This document shows positions 44,790-55,797 of a DNA stretch of 64,000 nucleotides, one piece after another. A program made the translations under genes and the position numbers. The DNA lies in NCBI GenBank assembly GCA_027922465.2, contig BQMF02000026.1, forward strand, positions 1,364,001 through 1,428,000, given 5' to 3'. The number at the start of each line of letters is the position of its first letter. Positions within the stretch are counted from its first letter, which is position 1. The stretch comes from Turritopsis dohrnii. Its lineage: Eukaryota > Cnidaria > Hydrozoa > Anthoathecata > Oceaniidae. A model generated the notes under the pieces. That model was not told the origin of the DNA. It searched no databases and worked only from the letters and a program-made list of their open reading frames with translations.

Positions 44790-46403
44790 ACATTGAAAAC
44801 GAAAGTGAATTCACACTGAAATCCTGCTCAGCGGATGGATGTATAAACTGTTTTGATAAAAATAACAACGTCCAATTCCATGATGATCGAGAAATGTATG
44901 CCAGATTGTTGCTTTCCATGAAAAATGAAGTGCAGCCCCTTCCATTTTCATTTTTGCGAGAGATTCATTAAAAAAAGTTTCAAGAAAATCATCAATTAAA
45001 AGACTCTACGCTCAAAAGCCCACCACCTCAACTTATGTATCACCATCACAGCAAACCCCAGTTAAAAAAAACATAAAACTTTGCCAAAACCTCAACGAAA
45101 AGGTAGTTACAGCAGAAGCTTAGGAGTAAGGGCTAAAAAATTTCAAAGACGAAAAGTTACTTTCAGAAGACTCAGCCCCAGGTAATTGAAAATACTTTCT
45201 GAATTGAGTAGCAACCCTAAAGTACTGATAGGAAAATGCTATATTGATAAGATTCTGCTTTCAGTTGACTGACTGTACCTTTAGCCCAAGGTAGTTTAAA
45301 TTTACGAATTATGTTGTTTTCATTCCTGATGTGTGTTAAAACTTGCAAGAAATGCACTTGTAGATATAAAAAGAATTGTTGACTCTGGGATATTAAAATA
45401 AAATGGAAACATATTCAATTATTAAGTGATCTTCAAGATAAAAAAGCATTAAAATTTTGGAATAACATTTCCAACAGTCATGTAGAATTAAAATACAAAT
45501 TAAGAAGAAAAATTAAAATATTACAATTGAGTAGTTTTGTAGCTGGATGCAATATAATTTTTCATGAATTCGGGTCATCCAGATTTTGCAGATGTTAGCA
45601 GCACTATATAACGTCCATTAGAAATCTTGTCTGTTGATGTTTCAATGTGTAAAAGTGCACTTGTAAGGTTAGAAAAAGCTTTAACAATAATCCAGGTATC
45701 AGATAATTAAAATCACGTCTTAAACAAATTTTGATATGCAACACAATAACCGGATCAGAGGAAGCCAATTGTTTGACATTCGAACCTCATTCTTGTGGAT
45801 CTGTGTTTTCCCTCAACAAATGGAAATGACAAATGCTCAATAATGAATGAAAAATCTTTGAATTCTTGATATCGCATCGAAGTTCCACACAACTCCCAAT
45901 GTATAAGGCATCGATCTTGGGGTATATATATACATTATTGCTGGTGTTAAATCATTCATAAGATTTCAAAACAAAGATATAGAGATGCTTCAATGCACCA
46001 CCTAGTTTTAATCAACAATCACTGTCTAACCATTCTATATCTTTCATTTACCAATCAAAAGGGTTTTCTAAACCATCTCTTTTTGTCCACAAAATTGGGT
46101 CATGAAAAGAAGCAAATAAGGTCATCATGGCTGTTTCACATTATCTAAAATCAACAAAAACAATCTAGTGTATCAAATCAATCAATAATGGCCAGAAAAA
46201 GATGAAAACTTGTTCCCAAGATTGCATATATGAGTAATCAATACAGGAGAGAAGAGTTTTCAGCCTTTTAGTGGTAAAAACAGATCTTATTTTATGTTGT
46301 TTTGGCACACTTGCAACCAATAAGCTATCCATATAGTAATAAAATGAAAGTATTTTTCCTTATTTCTTATTTAGGAAATTTAGCAACAATTCTAAACCTA
46401 AGA
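44790..46403. other. No gene seen
   Basis: AT-rich sequence inside the presumed insertion in the foldback left arm. No ORF of note. Confidence 0.35.
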
Positions 46404-47295
46404 CAGGGACGTAGCAAAGTGTTTAGAGTTGGGGGGGGGTATCCAAGTTGAGTATCCAAGGAGGCCCCACCATGGTTGGGGCTGAGGGACCAAGAAAATT
46501 TTTCAATTTTACAACCCCTAGATTGCTTATTTGAGCACTGAAAATCAAGAGTTTTCATACTTTAACCTATGTTTTTTGAATTATTTTCACCGGAAGTCGG
46601 AGCTACTTTCGCTAATTTGACAGGTAAAGGACTAGAAAAATGTTTTATTTTTTGTATGTATTCACTTTGACCATAAAATAAAAATTACAATACATATATT
46701 ATGTTAGGCTGTGATTCAAACATCGGTTTGCGTTGTACATTCTCTTGTAGATGCAATTTCAGGGACTTTACCGTAATCTAAATTGTTAAAAATACCGAAT
46801 TCGTTTCTACTCCTTTGATTGACACTCACAAAGTTGTTGCCGATTTCAACAAAATCCAGATCATTTAGTCTATCTTTGTGAACGGGCATGATCATTAAAT
46901 TGTTCATCCGTTCGTTCGTCATCTTATTACGTAAATATGTCTTAACTCGTTTAATGGCAGAAAAGATTCTTTCGCTCTCGGCATTTGTTGCTGGTGCTAC
47001 CATGATAAGTTTCATGAGGATAACCACCTGACTGATAAGGTTCATCTTACTTGAGCTCATTTCCCTTGCTTGTTTAAACACAATATGCATTGTTAAAGGC
47101 TCTTTAAAAACTGATGGCAGTAGCTCCAGTTTCTTTGTTTTATCACATACTTGTTATTACGAAAGGATGGGAGTGCTAATGTCATTGCCGTTGGAGATCT
47201 TTTGATGAGTTGTGAGTAGAAAAAAGAAATATAAAAAAAAAATCAACTATGCTTGACAAAAAAGCCCCCAAGCCCCCCCTAAATCTACGTCCCTG
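46404..47295 (-). mobile_element. hAT element remnant with partial transposase
   Basis: Bounded by inverted CAGGGACGTAG(C/A) ends (46404 on +, 47295 on -), followed inside by G/C runs. It encloses an ORF at 47090-46716 with the hAT C-terminal signature APATNAESERIFSAIKRVKT and YLRNKMTNERMNNLMIMPVH. The N-terminal catalytic region is absent, so it is an internally deleted copy. No convincing 8-bp target duplication. Confidence 0.8.
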
Positions 47296-48359
47296 TAATA
47301 AACAACAAATTTTTCTTCAGTTCGTGTGTAATTTCCCCTACACCCCGAGGTCGTGTTTAGAATGTATAGGCCATATAGTAGGTGCCGTGAATACCGACAC
47401 AGGATTTTCCCGACTGACGGTACCGGCACTTTTTTACTTATTAATTTATTGTGCAATTTACGCGCTTCTGGTGTGGAGGATACGGGATTGACTATTGCTT
47501 CACAAAATAGTAGTTTTAGGAATTCATATAAAAAGATACGACATTATAGTGTTAATCTCCTTTTCTTTTTTTCGCACACCAAAATTCATTCAACGTCTAT
47601 GTATGTTTATATTCCCACGCGCCAGTTTTCGAAGTTGGAACATAACCGGGAGTATTATATCTCTAATTGCTATTTTGCCAAATAGAAATAAAAAGTTCAT
47701 GAAAAATATTTTTTATGGATAAAAATGTCTACTCTCTCAAAAGATGCTGTTATCGCGACTTCAAAAGTGATTCATGTGAAGCGATTCATAGGAAGTGGAA
47801 AAGCGATTAAATGTTTTTAAGTGATTAAGTTTAGCAGATTTTTATCGATTTTTGCTGATGATAAGCGAATTATAAGCGAAAAATAAACGAGTTAAATGAT
47901 TGAAAATTTGTTTGCTAGTCGCTAGCGTAAATCCGCTAATAAGCGCTTCTTATATCGCTTATAATTTGGAGACGATCCCTAAAAAAAAGTTGAAATTACA
48001 ATCGCAACGGAAATCGCCATTATTGTCTATTTGGTTTTTGTTTTTTGTTGTTTTTTTTACAAAATAATAATTTTTTTTTTATTGTCTATTTCCCGCAAAA
48101 ACTATTCCCGACACAAAACCTATTCCCGACACACCTGCACATAAGCTTGTCGTGTGACCTACTATGGCCTATGCATTCTAAACACGACCACACCCCGAAG
48201 GACTTTTTGCCACTATTAAAAATGGCTACCAATGCCTCACTTTTTAAGCGTGATTTTACGGGAGTTAGACATCTAGCGCTTCGCTTTATATCATTGTACT
48301 ACTCCTACTACTACTACTCCGGCCGAAACGGCAGTTTTTAGCCTACCACTGCATAAACG

Positions 48360-48570
48360 GCTCCAATATCCCAGTGATTGCGGAATTCCGCATACGTACG
48401 ATATGCGGAGTTATGCGAAGAAGGGTATCCTAACTGCATGGTATCCGGATAACTCCGGACATCTATGCGAAGGATATGCGGACATCGGATACGTAGCATA
48501 TTCCAATTGTTCATGGTATGCGGACTTCGGATACATCGCATATGTATAAAAAAAGATATGCGGACCCATT
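48360..48570. repeat. Cluster of TATGCGGA / TCCGCATA motifs
   Basis: At least five near-copies of (G/A)TATGCGGA or its complement, with GGATAC-type spacers. Related to a larger cluster at 54178-54440. The 170-codon reading frame across it (48850-48338) is a by-product. Confidence 0.7.
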
Positions 48571-48850
48571 GCATATTCCCCCGGATTACGTTTTTAATCA
48601 CATGACTTGCCCGTTGAGTGTAAACCGGGGGTACATTACAGTGAATGCAAAAATAAATACTACGTATCGATGTCAAAAATTTATTCGTTTTCATAATAAG
48701 GACATTGCATATTTGCAATTCGTAAAACTTTTGGCTCCTTGTCTCTTTATCTCCTTGTCCTTTATGATATTTGCAAATATTAGCTGTGCTCAGTTGTCGT
48801 ACTGCCACCCCGAATGATATAAACTGTCCACAATTAGTTGACTTGCGCAA

Positions 48851-50637
48851 ATGTTGTTTCTTATCTGAAGCTTTTGTTTTCTGTTGAATAATCTTTGTTT
48901 TTTGGGGGAAGAGCTTATCGCGAAAAGTGAAAAGAATCGCTATCCAATGATGAACTCACAACGTTTTTCACGAAACTACTCTTTCCAAATGAGAAAACTG
49001 GGGAGAAAAGAAAGTTAACACCCGATCAATGGTATGCGTAAGTATTTATACCTACACTTGAAGCCTGGCCGATATAGTCGAGCGATACCGATAGTGAAAC
49101 TTTCTGCAAACTGAAACACCCGTAACCTTAAAGAGCAATAGGTGCACATGTTATTTTTAGGATCTAGGGTGAATGATTACGACGCAGGGACTTATGAAGA
49201 AAAAACTTATTTCAAGAATATATTTCCAGTAAAATTGCTTTTTCAAGTATTTCGAGTTCATGTAAAATTCTTTCCTCAAAATGGCAAATCCAATCTAAAA
49301 AGAGAAAGATAAGTTACAAAGAGCATAGTAGGTTATTCCGGATGTTAGATTCACGACAACTTTCGCAATGTGAAAAATTTAATCATTGAGTGGTTTGTAT
49401 CGCTTCAGATATATACATCGCGTTTCTGAAATTGATTGAATATATATATCATTGAATTTTCGGATAAGAGAATTTTCATAAAGATCTGGAATTTTTTTAT
49501 CAACGTATAACAAAAACTTAACAAATTAAAGCGTTGATTCTTTGAAAAATTATTTTTAGAATTTCGAAATCCCAGTTGCCCAGAGCACATAGAAAAGAAC
49601 ACTTGAACATTCGAAAATTATGACGAGAAACATGCGAGAAAAGAGTAAACGTTTTTTTGTTTTTTTTCTACAAGAAACTTAGTAACAACACAATTTAAAC
49701 AGAAGTTTACCTTTCAAAACAATTTCCTCAAATATGAAGTCAAACATGGAAAAAACTTTCTTATTCAAGAAATAGTCAGTTGCAGTAAAACTTTAATTTT
49801 TTGAGATTCTACATGTAAACGGATTTCTTATAAAAAGAAAACGTGTAAGGAGAAGAGCATAAAACACCTAACACAAAGCACCTGACAGAAATGTAATATT
49901 CTCGAAACTCAAGATTTAAAGAACTGATCTTTAAATCACATATACCATTTTCCTGGCTGGAATAAAATGTTTTAAGGAAATTAATCAATTAAATTAAATT
50001 GATCTTAAAATTTTCGACCTTTTCCAGATACAGATAAGTTATTTACCTATATTTCTGTTTTTGCATTTTTGAATTGACAGTTCACCAAGAACAACTTGAA
50101 TATTTACCATTATTATCTCCTTTCGAAATTTTCACTTAGTCTAATTTTTCTAGGATGTGTCTTGAGAACCATCATCTTTTGAGAATCGAGTTGAGAAATA
50201 TGTTGATTTCTTCTGATCATTTATTGCATCATACAGACTCCAATTTCTTAGTTGTTCTTTGTTGCTGTTAATTTCTAAAAATGAAAAGCTCAATCAAATG
50301 ACTTTTTTTAAAAAACACAATCATTGAAAATCAAAAAATACTACAAGTTGTTCTTACCTGAATACTGCACCATAATAATACTATTTGATACTATTTATTA
50401 CAATTACATACGAACACACATACACGCTACCGACCTTCACATTGCTTGAAAATAAAAGAACACTGCACACGTGCAGGTGCAACTTGCTTGTCGTCGCATT
50501 GCATTCTTGGTAAGAAAATCGAGTTCATTTATTCGAGTTTACTCGCTTTAGCCACTTCTTGAAATATGTTAGAGCTTTCTTCCGTTTTAGCTATTCGTAA
50601 AAACATACTTTAATTTTAAAATTTTCATTTATAGGCT
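48851..50637. other. No gene seen
   Basis: AT-rich spacer before the decayed gene at 50638; upstream exons of that gene could lie here but none was recognised. Confidence 0.3.
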
Positions 50638-50956
50638 ACAACAGCTGACTCGACGACGTGAACATGAAGAGGAGGAAGAATTTTCTTTAGTAAATGAACA
50701 ATTTAGTTCACCACCAAATGAAATAATGTCAGAATCAATCTTACTACTAGCGGGGTAATTTTTTCTCTTAATAGTAAATAGAAGCTTGTTACAGACAACG
50801 TTTAAGAAGGAAATAACTTAGCTTTTCAACATTTTAGTGCATCAAGATGTTACCCGTCGTCGCGGAAATCGACGCCACAAATAATAAAAAAATTGCCAAA
50901 AAACAATGATGTTATCAGTGTTGATAATAGACAAAAGATTGTTTCTATACTGAATA

Positions 50957-51060
50957 CAGTCAACTCTCTCTAAAGCGGACACCATTCGTTCCAGCAAAAA
51001 GTGTCCGCTTTATGGAAGTGTCCGCTTTATAGAGTGTCCGCTTTAGGGAGAGTCGACTAT
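50957..51060. mobile_element. Short pogo-like MITE
   Basis: Begins CAGTCAACTCTCTCTAAAGC after TA (50955-50956) and ends with the inverted GTCCGCTTTAGGGAGAGTC. Contains three GTGTCCGCTTTA copies in about 60 bp. The right flank is TG rather than TA, probably a point change. Interrupts an exon of the decayed gene. Confidence 0.75.
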
Positions 51061-51228
51061 GTGACTCGTATGACGTATGTCTATTTCTATCTCGACAATG
51101 CGTTGGTTTCTTTTTATGTATGAAGCGTGTTGCATTGTTTAGTTTTTTCTATAAGTTCTTTGTTTTTTACGTTCTTGTTTTTAACGAGTCTTGTACATGA
51201 TGTAAGTTTTTACTAGAAGAAGTTCTAT

Positions 51229-51561
51229 GGGGGTGTTTATATGGAAAAAAATCATCCCGCTTAACCGAGGCCCTCGCTTTGCCGAGATCTCGCCTCTCAA
51301 TAGAAATCCTTATAAAAATTATCTAATGTTTATATGAGAAATGAACTGTCCCGCCTAACCGGGATCTCGCTTGAGCATACCGGGATCCCGGTCAGGCGAG
51401 ATAAAAATTTCTCATATAAACACTCGATCTCGCCTAAGCGGGATGGTTTTCATCCCGCCTGACCGGGATGAAAAAACTCATATAAACACGGGGTAAAAAT
51501 TGTCCCACTAAAGCGAGGGCCTCGGTTAAGCGGGATAAATATTTTCCATATAAACACCCCC
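51229..51561. mobile_element. Nested-palindrome MITE
   Basis: 333 bp with about 50-bp inverted ends (GGGGGTGTTTATATGGAAAA from both sides, then ATCCCGCTTAACCGAGGCCC). TAT is duplicated at 51226-51228 and 51562-51564. Inside are two further inverted units of TTTATATGAG(A/T) plus (A/G)TCCCGCCT(A/G)ACCGGGAT. Confidence 0.85.
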
Positions 51562-51971
51562 TATGTTAGAATTGGAAAAGTTCTCTGTGCAAAATAACTT
51601 TAACAATCAGGTTATTATAATAAGTCTTTGAAGAAAAGTTATAATAACTGAAAATGATGAAGTTCAATTTTTTCTTACCCAATTTAGAGCAATTAACGAT
51701 CTTCAAGATCACATGGAGGAAGGATACTTGTCGATGGAGTCGACGTTAGTCGTATAGATAGAGACACTATTTCGCCTTTGGAAATGGAAATTAGTGTCAT
51801 GAAAAAGGCATAAAAAAATGAAGCTGCTGCATGCAGGACTGTCATCCCAACTGAACTTTCTGTAAGTTGTTTTCATAGTTGGTTGCTTAAACTTTTTAAA
51901 TAAATTATTCAACTGATGATAATCTTATTTATATTTGTTATAATAATAACTATCTTATTATTTCACTTTAA

Positions 51972-53599
51972 GGTGGTTCCCCTAGAAAAAACCCAAATTT
52001 TTGTACAGTGCTATAGCTCGATTTTAAACACAAAATTTAAATACTATATACATGTTAATACAAATGTAAATAATATGGTTATATTAAAAAAAAAGCTCAT
52101 TTTCATGCTGAGTCAGCATTTTTGAGGCTTTTTTGACAGCAAAATCAAGAGAAGCTTGTGACAACATTTCTTCAACACAACAAATGTAAACATCTTGAAA
52201 CTTAGTACAGTTATAGATTACATGATTAGAAAGGGAATGAGCGAAAAAAAATTTTCATATATAGCTCCGAAAATTCATAATGGCCGACACTGTGAAATAC
52301 TACACTTGCGGAGATTTATAAGTGAGTACAAAACTAAATAACTTCAAAACAAATGCAAAGTTGTAAAATTCTTCACGCTCAGTTGCTAGATATGTGTTTG
52401 AAGAATGTTCCCTGAAAATTTCAAGTCTAAAAGTGTAGTATTCATGAAAATATGATGTTTCAAATACTTGAAATTGGCTGAAAATCCTATTTCGCAAAAA
52501 ATGCAATTTAAAAATTAAATAATGTAAAAAACAATGTATATTTAAAATCCGCCAGATACATAACTGTCTTTGTCCTTTTCATTGTCTATATAACCTTTTT
52601 TGACAGCCCTGATAGTTTTTCTTTTCTGTTTTCCTTCTGGATTTGTCTTTTTAATGCTCTTGACAACCCGTTCTTGATCTCGCTTCAATGACAAGTGGTC
52701 AAAACAGTAACCATTTGAAATCCCAAAATATCCCAAAACAGAACACACACCAAAACTACCATCATTAAATTCCAGTATTGCAGAATTTGTTCCCATTTCT
52801 AACACTGATCTACCTAGGTACACATTTTTCGGACATTTAGTCCAAATGACATTATTTAAAGCTTCGTTAGAATTCTGTGTTTCACCATGCAGACACTTGC
52901 GGAGTAACACATCACTAAGTTCGACGTTTCTTGAATTACATTCAGGGCAACATAAAAAAGAATGAACAAAAGATTTAAGAACACTAAAATTAATAATCAA
53001 GTTGTAATTTTCAGGATCAACAGTACTTCCCTCCTCATTAGTAGATTCATCCAAAGACTTTCTTTTCTTGATCTTTTCGGTTCGTAAGTTTGTAGCAGCA
53101 GAAGCCTCAAACCTTTTGCTGGCAACACAAAACACTTTTTTACGTTTATTAGCTCGAGATCGATTTTTTGGATTTCCCATATTTATCTGATCAATAATTT
53201 TCAACTCTTTCACCAAGCAAATTATAAGAGATATGACCATTCACCCAGCAAAAGAATAGTTAATAATTCAGTTGCTACCATGTGTTCTGTATTTGTTTTA
53301 AATTAGTAATTTGCAGAACATATAATTCTCAAGAAAAAATGCAAAAAAACAAAAAAAAGACCAATAATTTTGGTCCATTTTTCATAGATTTAACGAAGCA
53401 AACGTGTTGCTAAGGGCGTTGCTATGGAAGGTTTTGAAGCATACCTCTCCTAAAAAGCTATTTTTTTTGAAGTTTTGGTTTACAACACATATCAAATGAT
53501 ACATCATTGGAAAGAGAATAGAATGATGGTCCTGAAAATACCAGAATCTCGATTTTGAATTTTTTTCGAAAATTGGCATTTTTTTCTAGGGGAACCACC
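51972..53599 (-). mobile_element. Kolobok-like transposon, non-autonomous
   Basis: Flanked by TTAA on both sides (51968-51971, 53600-53603), with inverted ends GGTGGTTCCCCTAGAAAAA. Encodes on the - strand a short transposase-like protein. TTAA duplications fit Kolobok or piggyBac; the protein fits Kolobok better. Confidence 0.7.
52542..53240 (-). CDS. Core-deleted Kolobok-like transposase
   Basis: 232 codons. A basic N-terminus (GNPKNRSRANKRKKVF; a start at the internal Met of MGNPKN is likely) is followed by FVHSFLCCPECNS, a Cys-pair block. The frame then passes straight to CLHGETQNSNEALNN and TKCPKNVYLGRSVLEMGTNS, the C-terminal region of this transposase group, ending in a basic KQKRKTIRAVKKGY tail. 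A full protein of this type is several hundred residues longer, so the catalytic middle appears to have been lost in frame. Family call is from motif memory. Confidence 0.55.
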   Translation of the reverse strand: MVISLIICLVKELKIIDQINMGNPKNRSRANKRKKVFCVASKRFEASAATNLRTEKIKKRKSLDESTNEEGSTVDPENYNLIINFSVLKSFVHSFLCCPECNSRNVELSDVLLRKCLHGETQNSNEALNNVIWTKCPKNVYLGRSVLEMGTNSAILEFNDGSFGVCSVLGYFGISNGYCFDHLSLKRDQERVVKSIKKTNPEGKQKRKTIRAVKKGYIDNEKDKDSYVSGGF

Positions 53600-54177
53600 T
53601 TAAGAAAAAAGAAGAAGAAAAGAGGCGTCCAACGGCGACATCGAGTAAGTGATTTTTTTCAATGTGACCTTAAATTATGAACAGTATATTCTCGAACAAT
53701 CCAGTTATTTTTTGGCTACTTTTTTAGCTTTTTAAAGGAGAAGAATGGGAGGATGTAACTGCAGAGTTGATGAGCGATGTGGAGAGTGATGACAATGGTT
53801 ACAAGTCTCATCGAACCATTCCATGGAGGACACAAGATCTTAGCGACTTCGTAAGAAAGGAAGACGAAAGGAGAGGAGGACCTGTCCGATATGGACAACC
53901 ATCAAACCGCAAACCATCTGCGAAAGTTCCAGAAAAAAATATTTTGATAGGAGAACTCGTGTGTATCACAAGCTCCGTCAATCCGTTAATCCGTCTTGTT
54001 AAGCAGCTTGATTTGCACGGGTTCGATTGTAGACAGCTTGTACTTATTTTATGTTTGGTTAAGAATAGATAAATGTAAACTAATTTAAAGTCATCATTTT
54101 TCATATTGGAAAAAACATGAAGTACTGTAAATGACTTATCATTAATAAACGGAAAAAACGGGAAAAAATCTGATATG

Positions 54178-54440
54178 AGGAGTTGATATGCGGAATTCCG
54201 GATTTAATATGCGAACTTGATATGCGGATTTTCTCCAATCGATATGCGGAGTTATGCTGAAGGTATCCAAAGAATATGCGGAGATATAACAAGTATATGC
54301 GGAGTATATGCAAAGTCCGCATACATCCGGATACAAAAGTGTCCGTATGCAAAAGATGAATCTCCGCATACCAACTCCGCATACACTCCGCATAGTAAGG
54401 CATACATGTCCGTATGCAAAGATATGCGGAAGCGTATAAC
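54178..54440. repeat. Second cluster of TATGCGGA / TCCGCATA motifs
   Basis: About ten copies within 260 bp: direct copies in the left half (GATATGCGGA), complement copies in the right half (CTCCGCATA), giving an imperfect large palindrome. GATATGCGGAGTTATGC is shared with the 48.4 kb cluster. Confidence 0.75.
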
Positions 54441-55795
54441 ACTGGATACTGGGTAACGTCGGCGCAGTGTACGCTTAACAGTCGATCAGATTTCGTTCAG
54501 AAAATCATATGAAATCTCACAAAGGAATGCAGTCTAAAAATATTCGAAGGTTATATCCAGCAAACATTCTGAAATAAATTTTTCTAACATTTCATCGCTT
54601 AATAATACATGAAGAAAGAGATATTTTGGTAGTAAGGCTTTGTTAAAAGTAGTAAGTAGTTACTTTTACTAAAAATGCTTAACATTTGAATGTAAGGTAC
54701 GATTTTATCGTCGGTAGTTCAACCTTAACGAACTTTTTAATTACATCTAAAGTTTGTCAGCTATCTAAACCGCATTTTGCATTAAATATTTCAAAGATCA
54801 CAGTTTTTGGGAAGGTTTCTTGAGTCCATGGAATCTTTGTTATTGTTTTTAATTTTTTTCGAAGCAGACGCGTTTTTTTACACATAAGTTCTTATAATTT
54901 TTTTCTTGAAAAAATTCGACTAATGTATGTACATTTCTTTGTCTTGAAAATTACTTGCTGGTGGCGTTTCTTAATAAGACCCCATTTACATTCGATAAGA
55001 CCTCTTTACACTAACTATTTTTTTATGGCAATTTTTGGTCGTGCTTTCGAAAGTATGCTGCTTGCTGCTACCGTTTTGCGCCATCTGGCTCTTGTCTTAT
55101 CGGTTAAAAAAGTCGGTTGAAGTTTTCGTCGTTTAAGACACATAACTTTTTAAAAAATGTCAATAATACCTCCTCGTCGCTGATTTCGTAAGAAGAAGCC
55201 ACTTCTTGTTTTTTATGATGTTTCTTTTAATTTTTGTCGGTTGTAATTTTCGCCCGGTTAAAATTTTTGCCGTTCATAATTTTGGTCACACACAAAAAAA
55301 AGGAAAAACAAAGCAAAGCACAAAATTTTGTCACTTTCAACCACAAGAAATCACTTTCAAAAAAGCGAAACCACTGAACGATAAGTTAATATTGCGTATT
55401 ATGTTCTGCACAATATCCTTCTTTTCCTCATGTGTGCATAAAACAAAAATGGTAGAATGGTTGTGCGTGCATGCTGAAGAAACAAGAAAGTGTCTGCTGG
55501 TCTCAAATGATTGTTAGTGTTGATTTTTCTTTTGATAGAGGATTATCTCAGGTTGCATTTAATGAAACTCAAGACTGAAAGTACTGCAAAGAAATATTGC
55601 ATGCAAGTGTTAGGATATTTCAACGACTATCATCTCTAAAAAAATAAATATAAAGTATTATCCTTCTCCTACTGAATACAGGTTCCCACTACTGGGCGAC
55701 GAAGCTTGTCACCCGAAGCGATGAAGACTTTGTGTTCCCACCTGATGTCGCTTTAATAAAAGAAAAAAATTAAACCAAGGCCGATGGAAATTTTA
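54441..55795. other. No gene seen
   Basis: Only short ORFs without motifs. No repeat pair recognised. Confidence 0.35.
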
Positions 55796-55797
55796 TA

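Larger units (their letters stand above)
44690..48310. mobile_element. Foldback element with interrupted left arm
   Basis: The right arm (48100-48310) is matched in inverted orientation by two separated blocks: 44690-44789 (CTACTACTACTACTCC, CGCTAGATGTCT, AAGTGAGGCATAGGTAGCC) and 47341-47418 (CACCCCGAGGTCGTGTTTAG, AGGCCATA). The two left blocks are adjacent when compared with the right arm, so about 2.5 kb (44790-47340) appears to be inserted in the left arm. Confidence 0.65.
50638..54072 (+). pseudogene. Decayed spliced gene broken by three TIR elements
   Basis: Product not recognised. Exon-like segments: 50638-50758 (LTRRREHEEEEEFSLVNEQF, donor GTAATT), 50839-50956 (acceptor TTTTAG, KSTPQIIKKLPKNNDVISVD), 51686-51860 (DLQDHMEEGYLSMES; stops and a frame change inside), 53604-53642 (basic KKKKR stretch, donor GTAAGT) and about 53730-54072. 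The last holds EEWEDVTAELMSDVESDDNG and IPWRTQDLSDFVRK. This last domain resembles C-terminal tails of repeated ORFs in cnidarian genomes, so the gene may itself be element-derived. Elements are inserted at 50957, 51229 and 51972. The stops in the third segment show it is not functional. Confidence 0.45.

Noticed and set aside
48338..48850. 170-codon ORF on the - strand
   Set aside because: Crosses the TATGCGGA repeat cluster with repeat-driven composition and no domain; considered accidental.
54101..54456. Overlapping ORFs of 79-113 codons on both strands
   Set aside because: All arise from the second TATGCGGA cluster.
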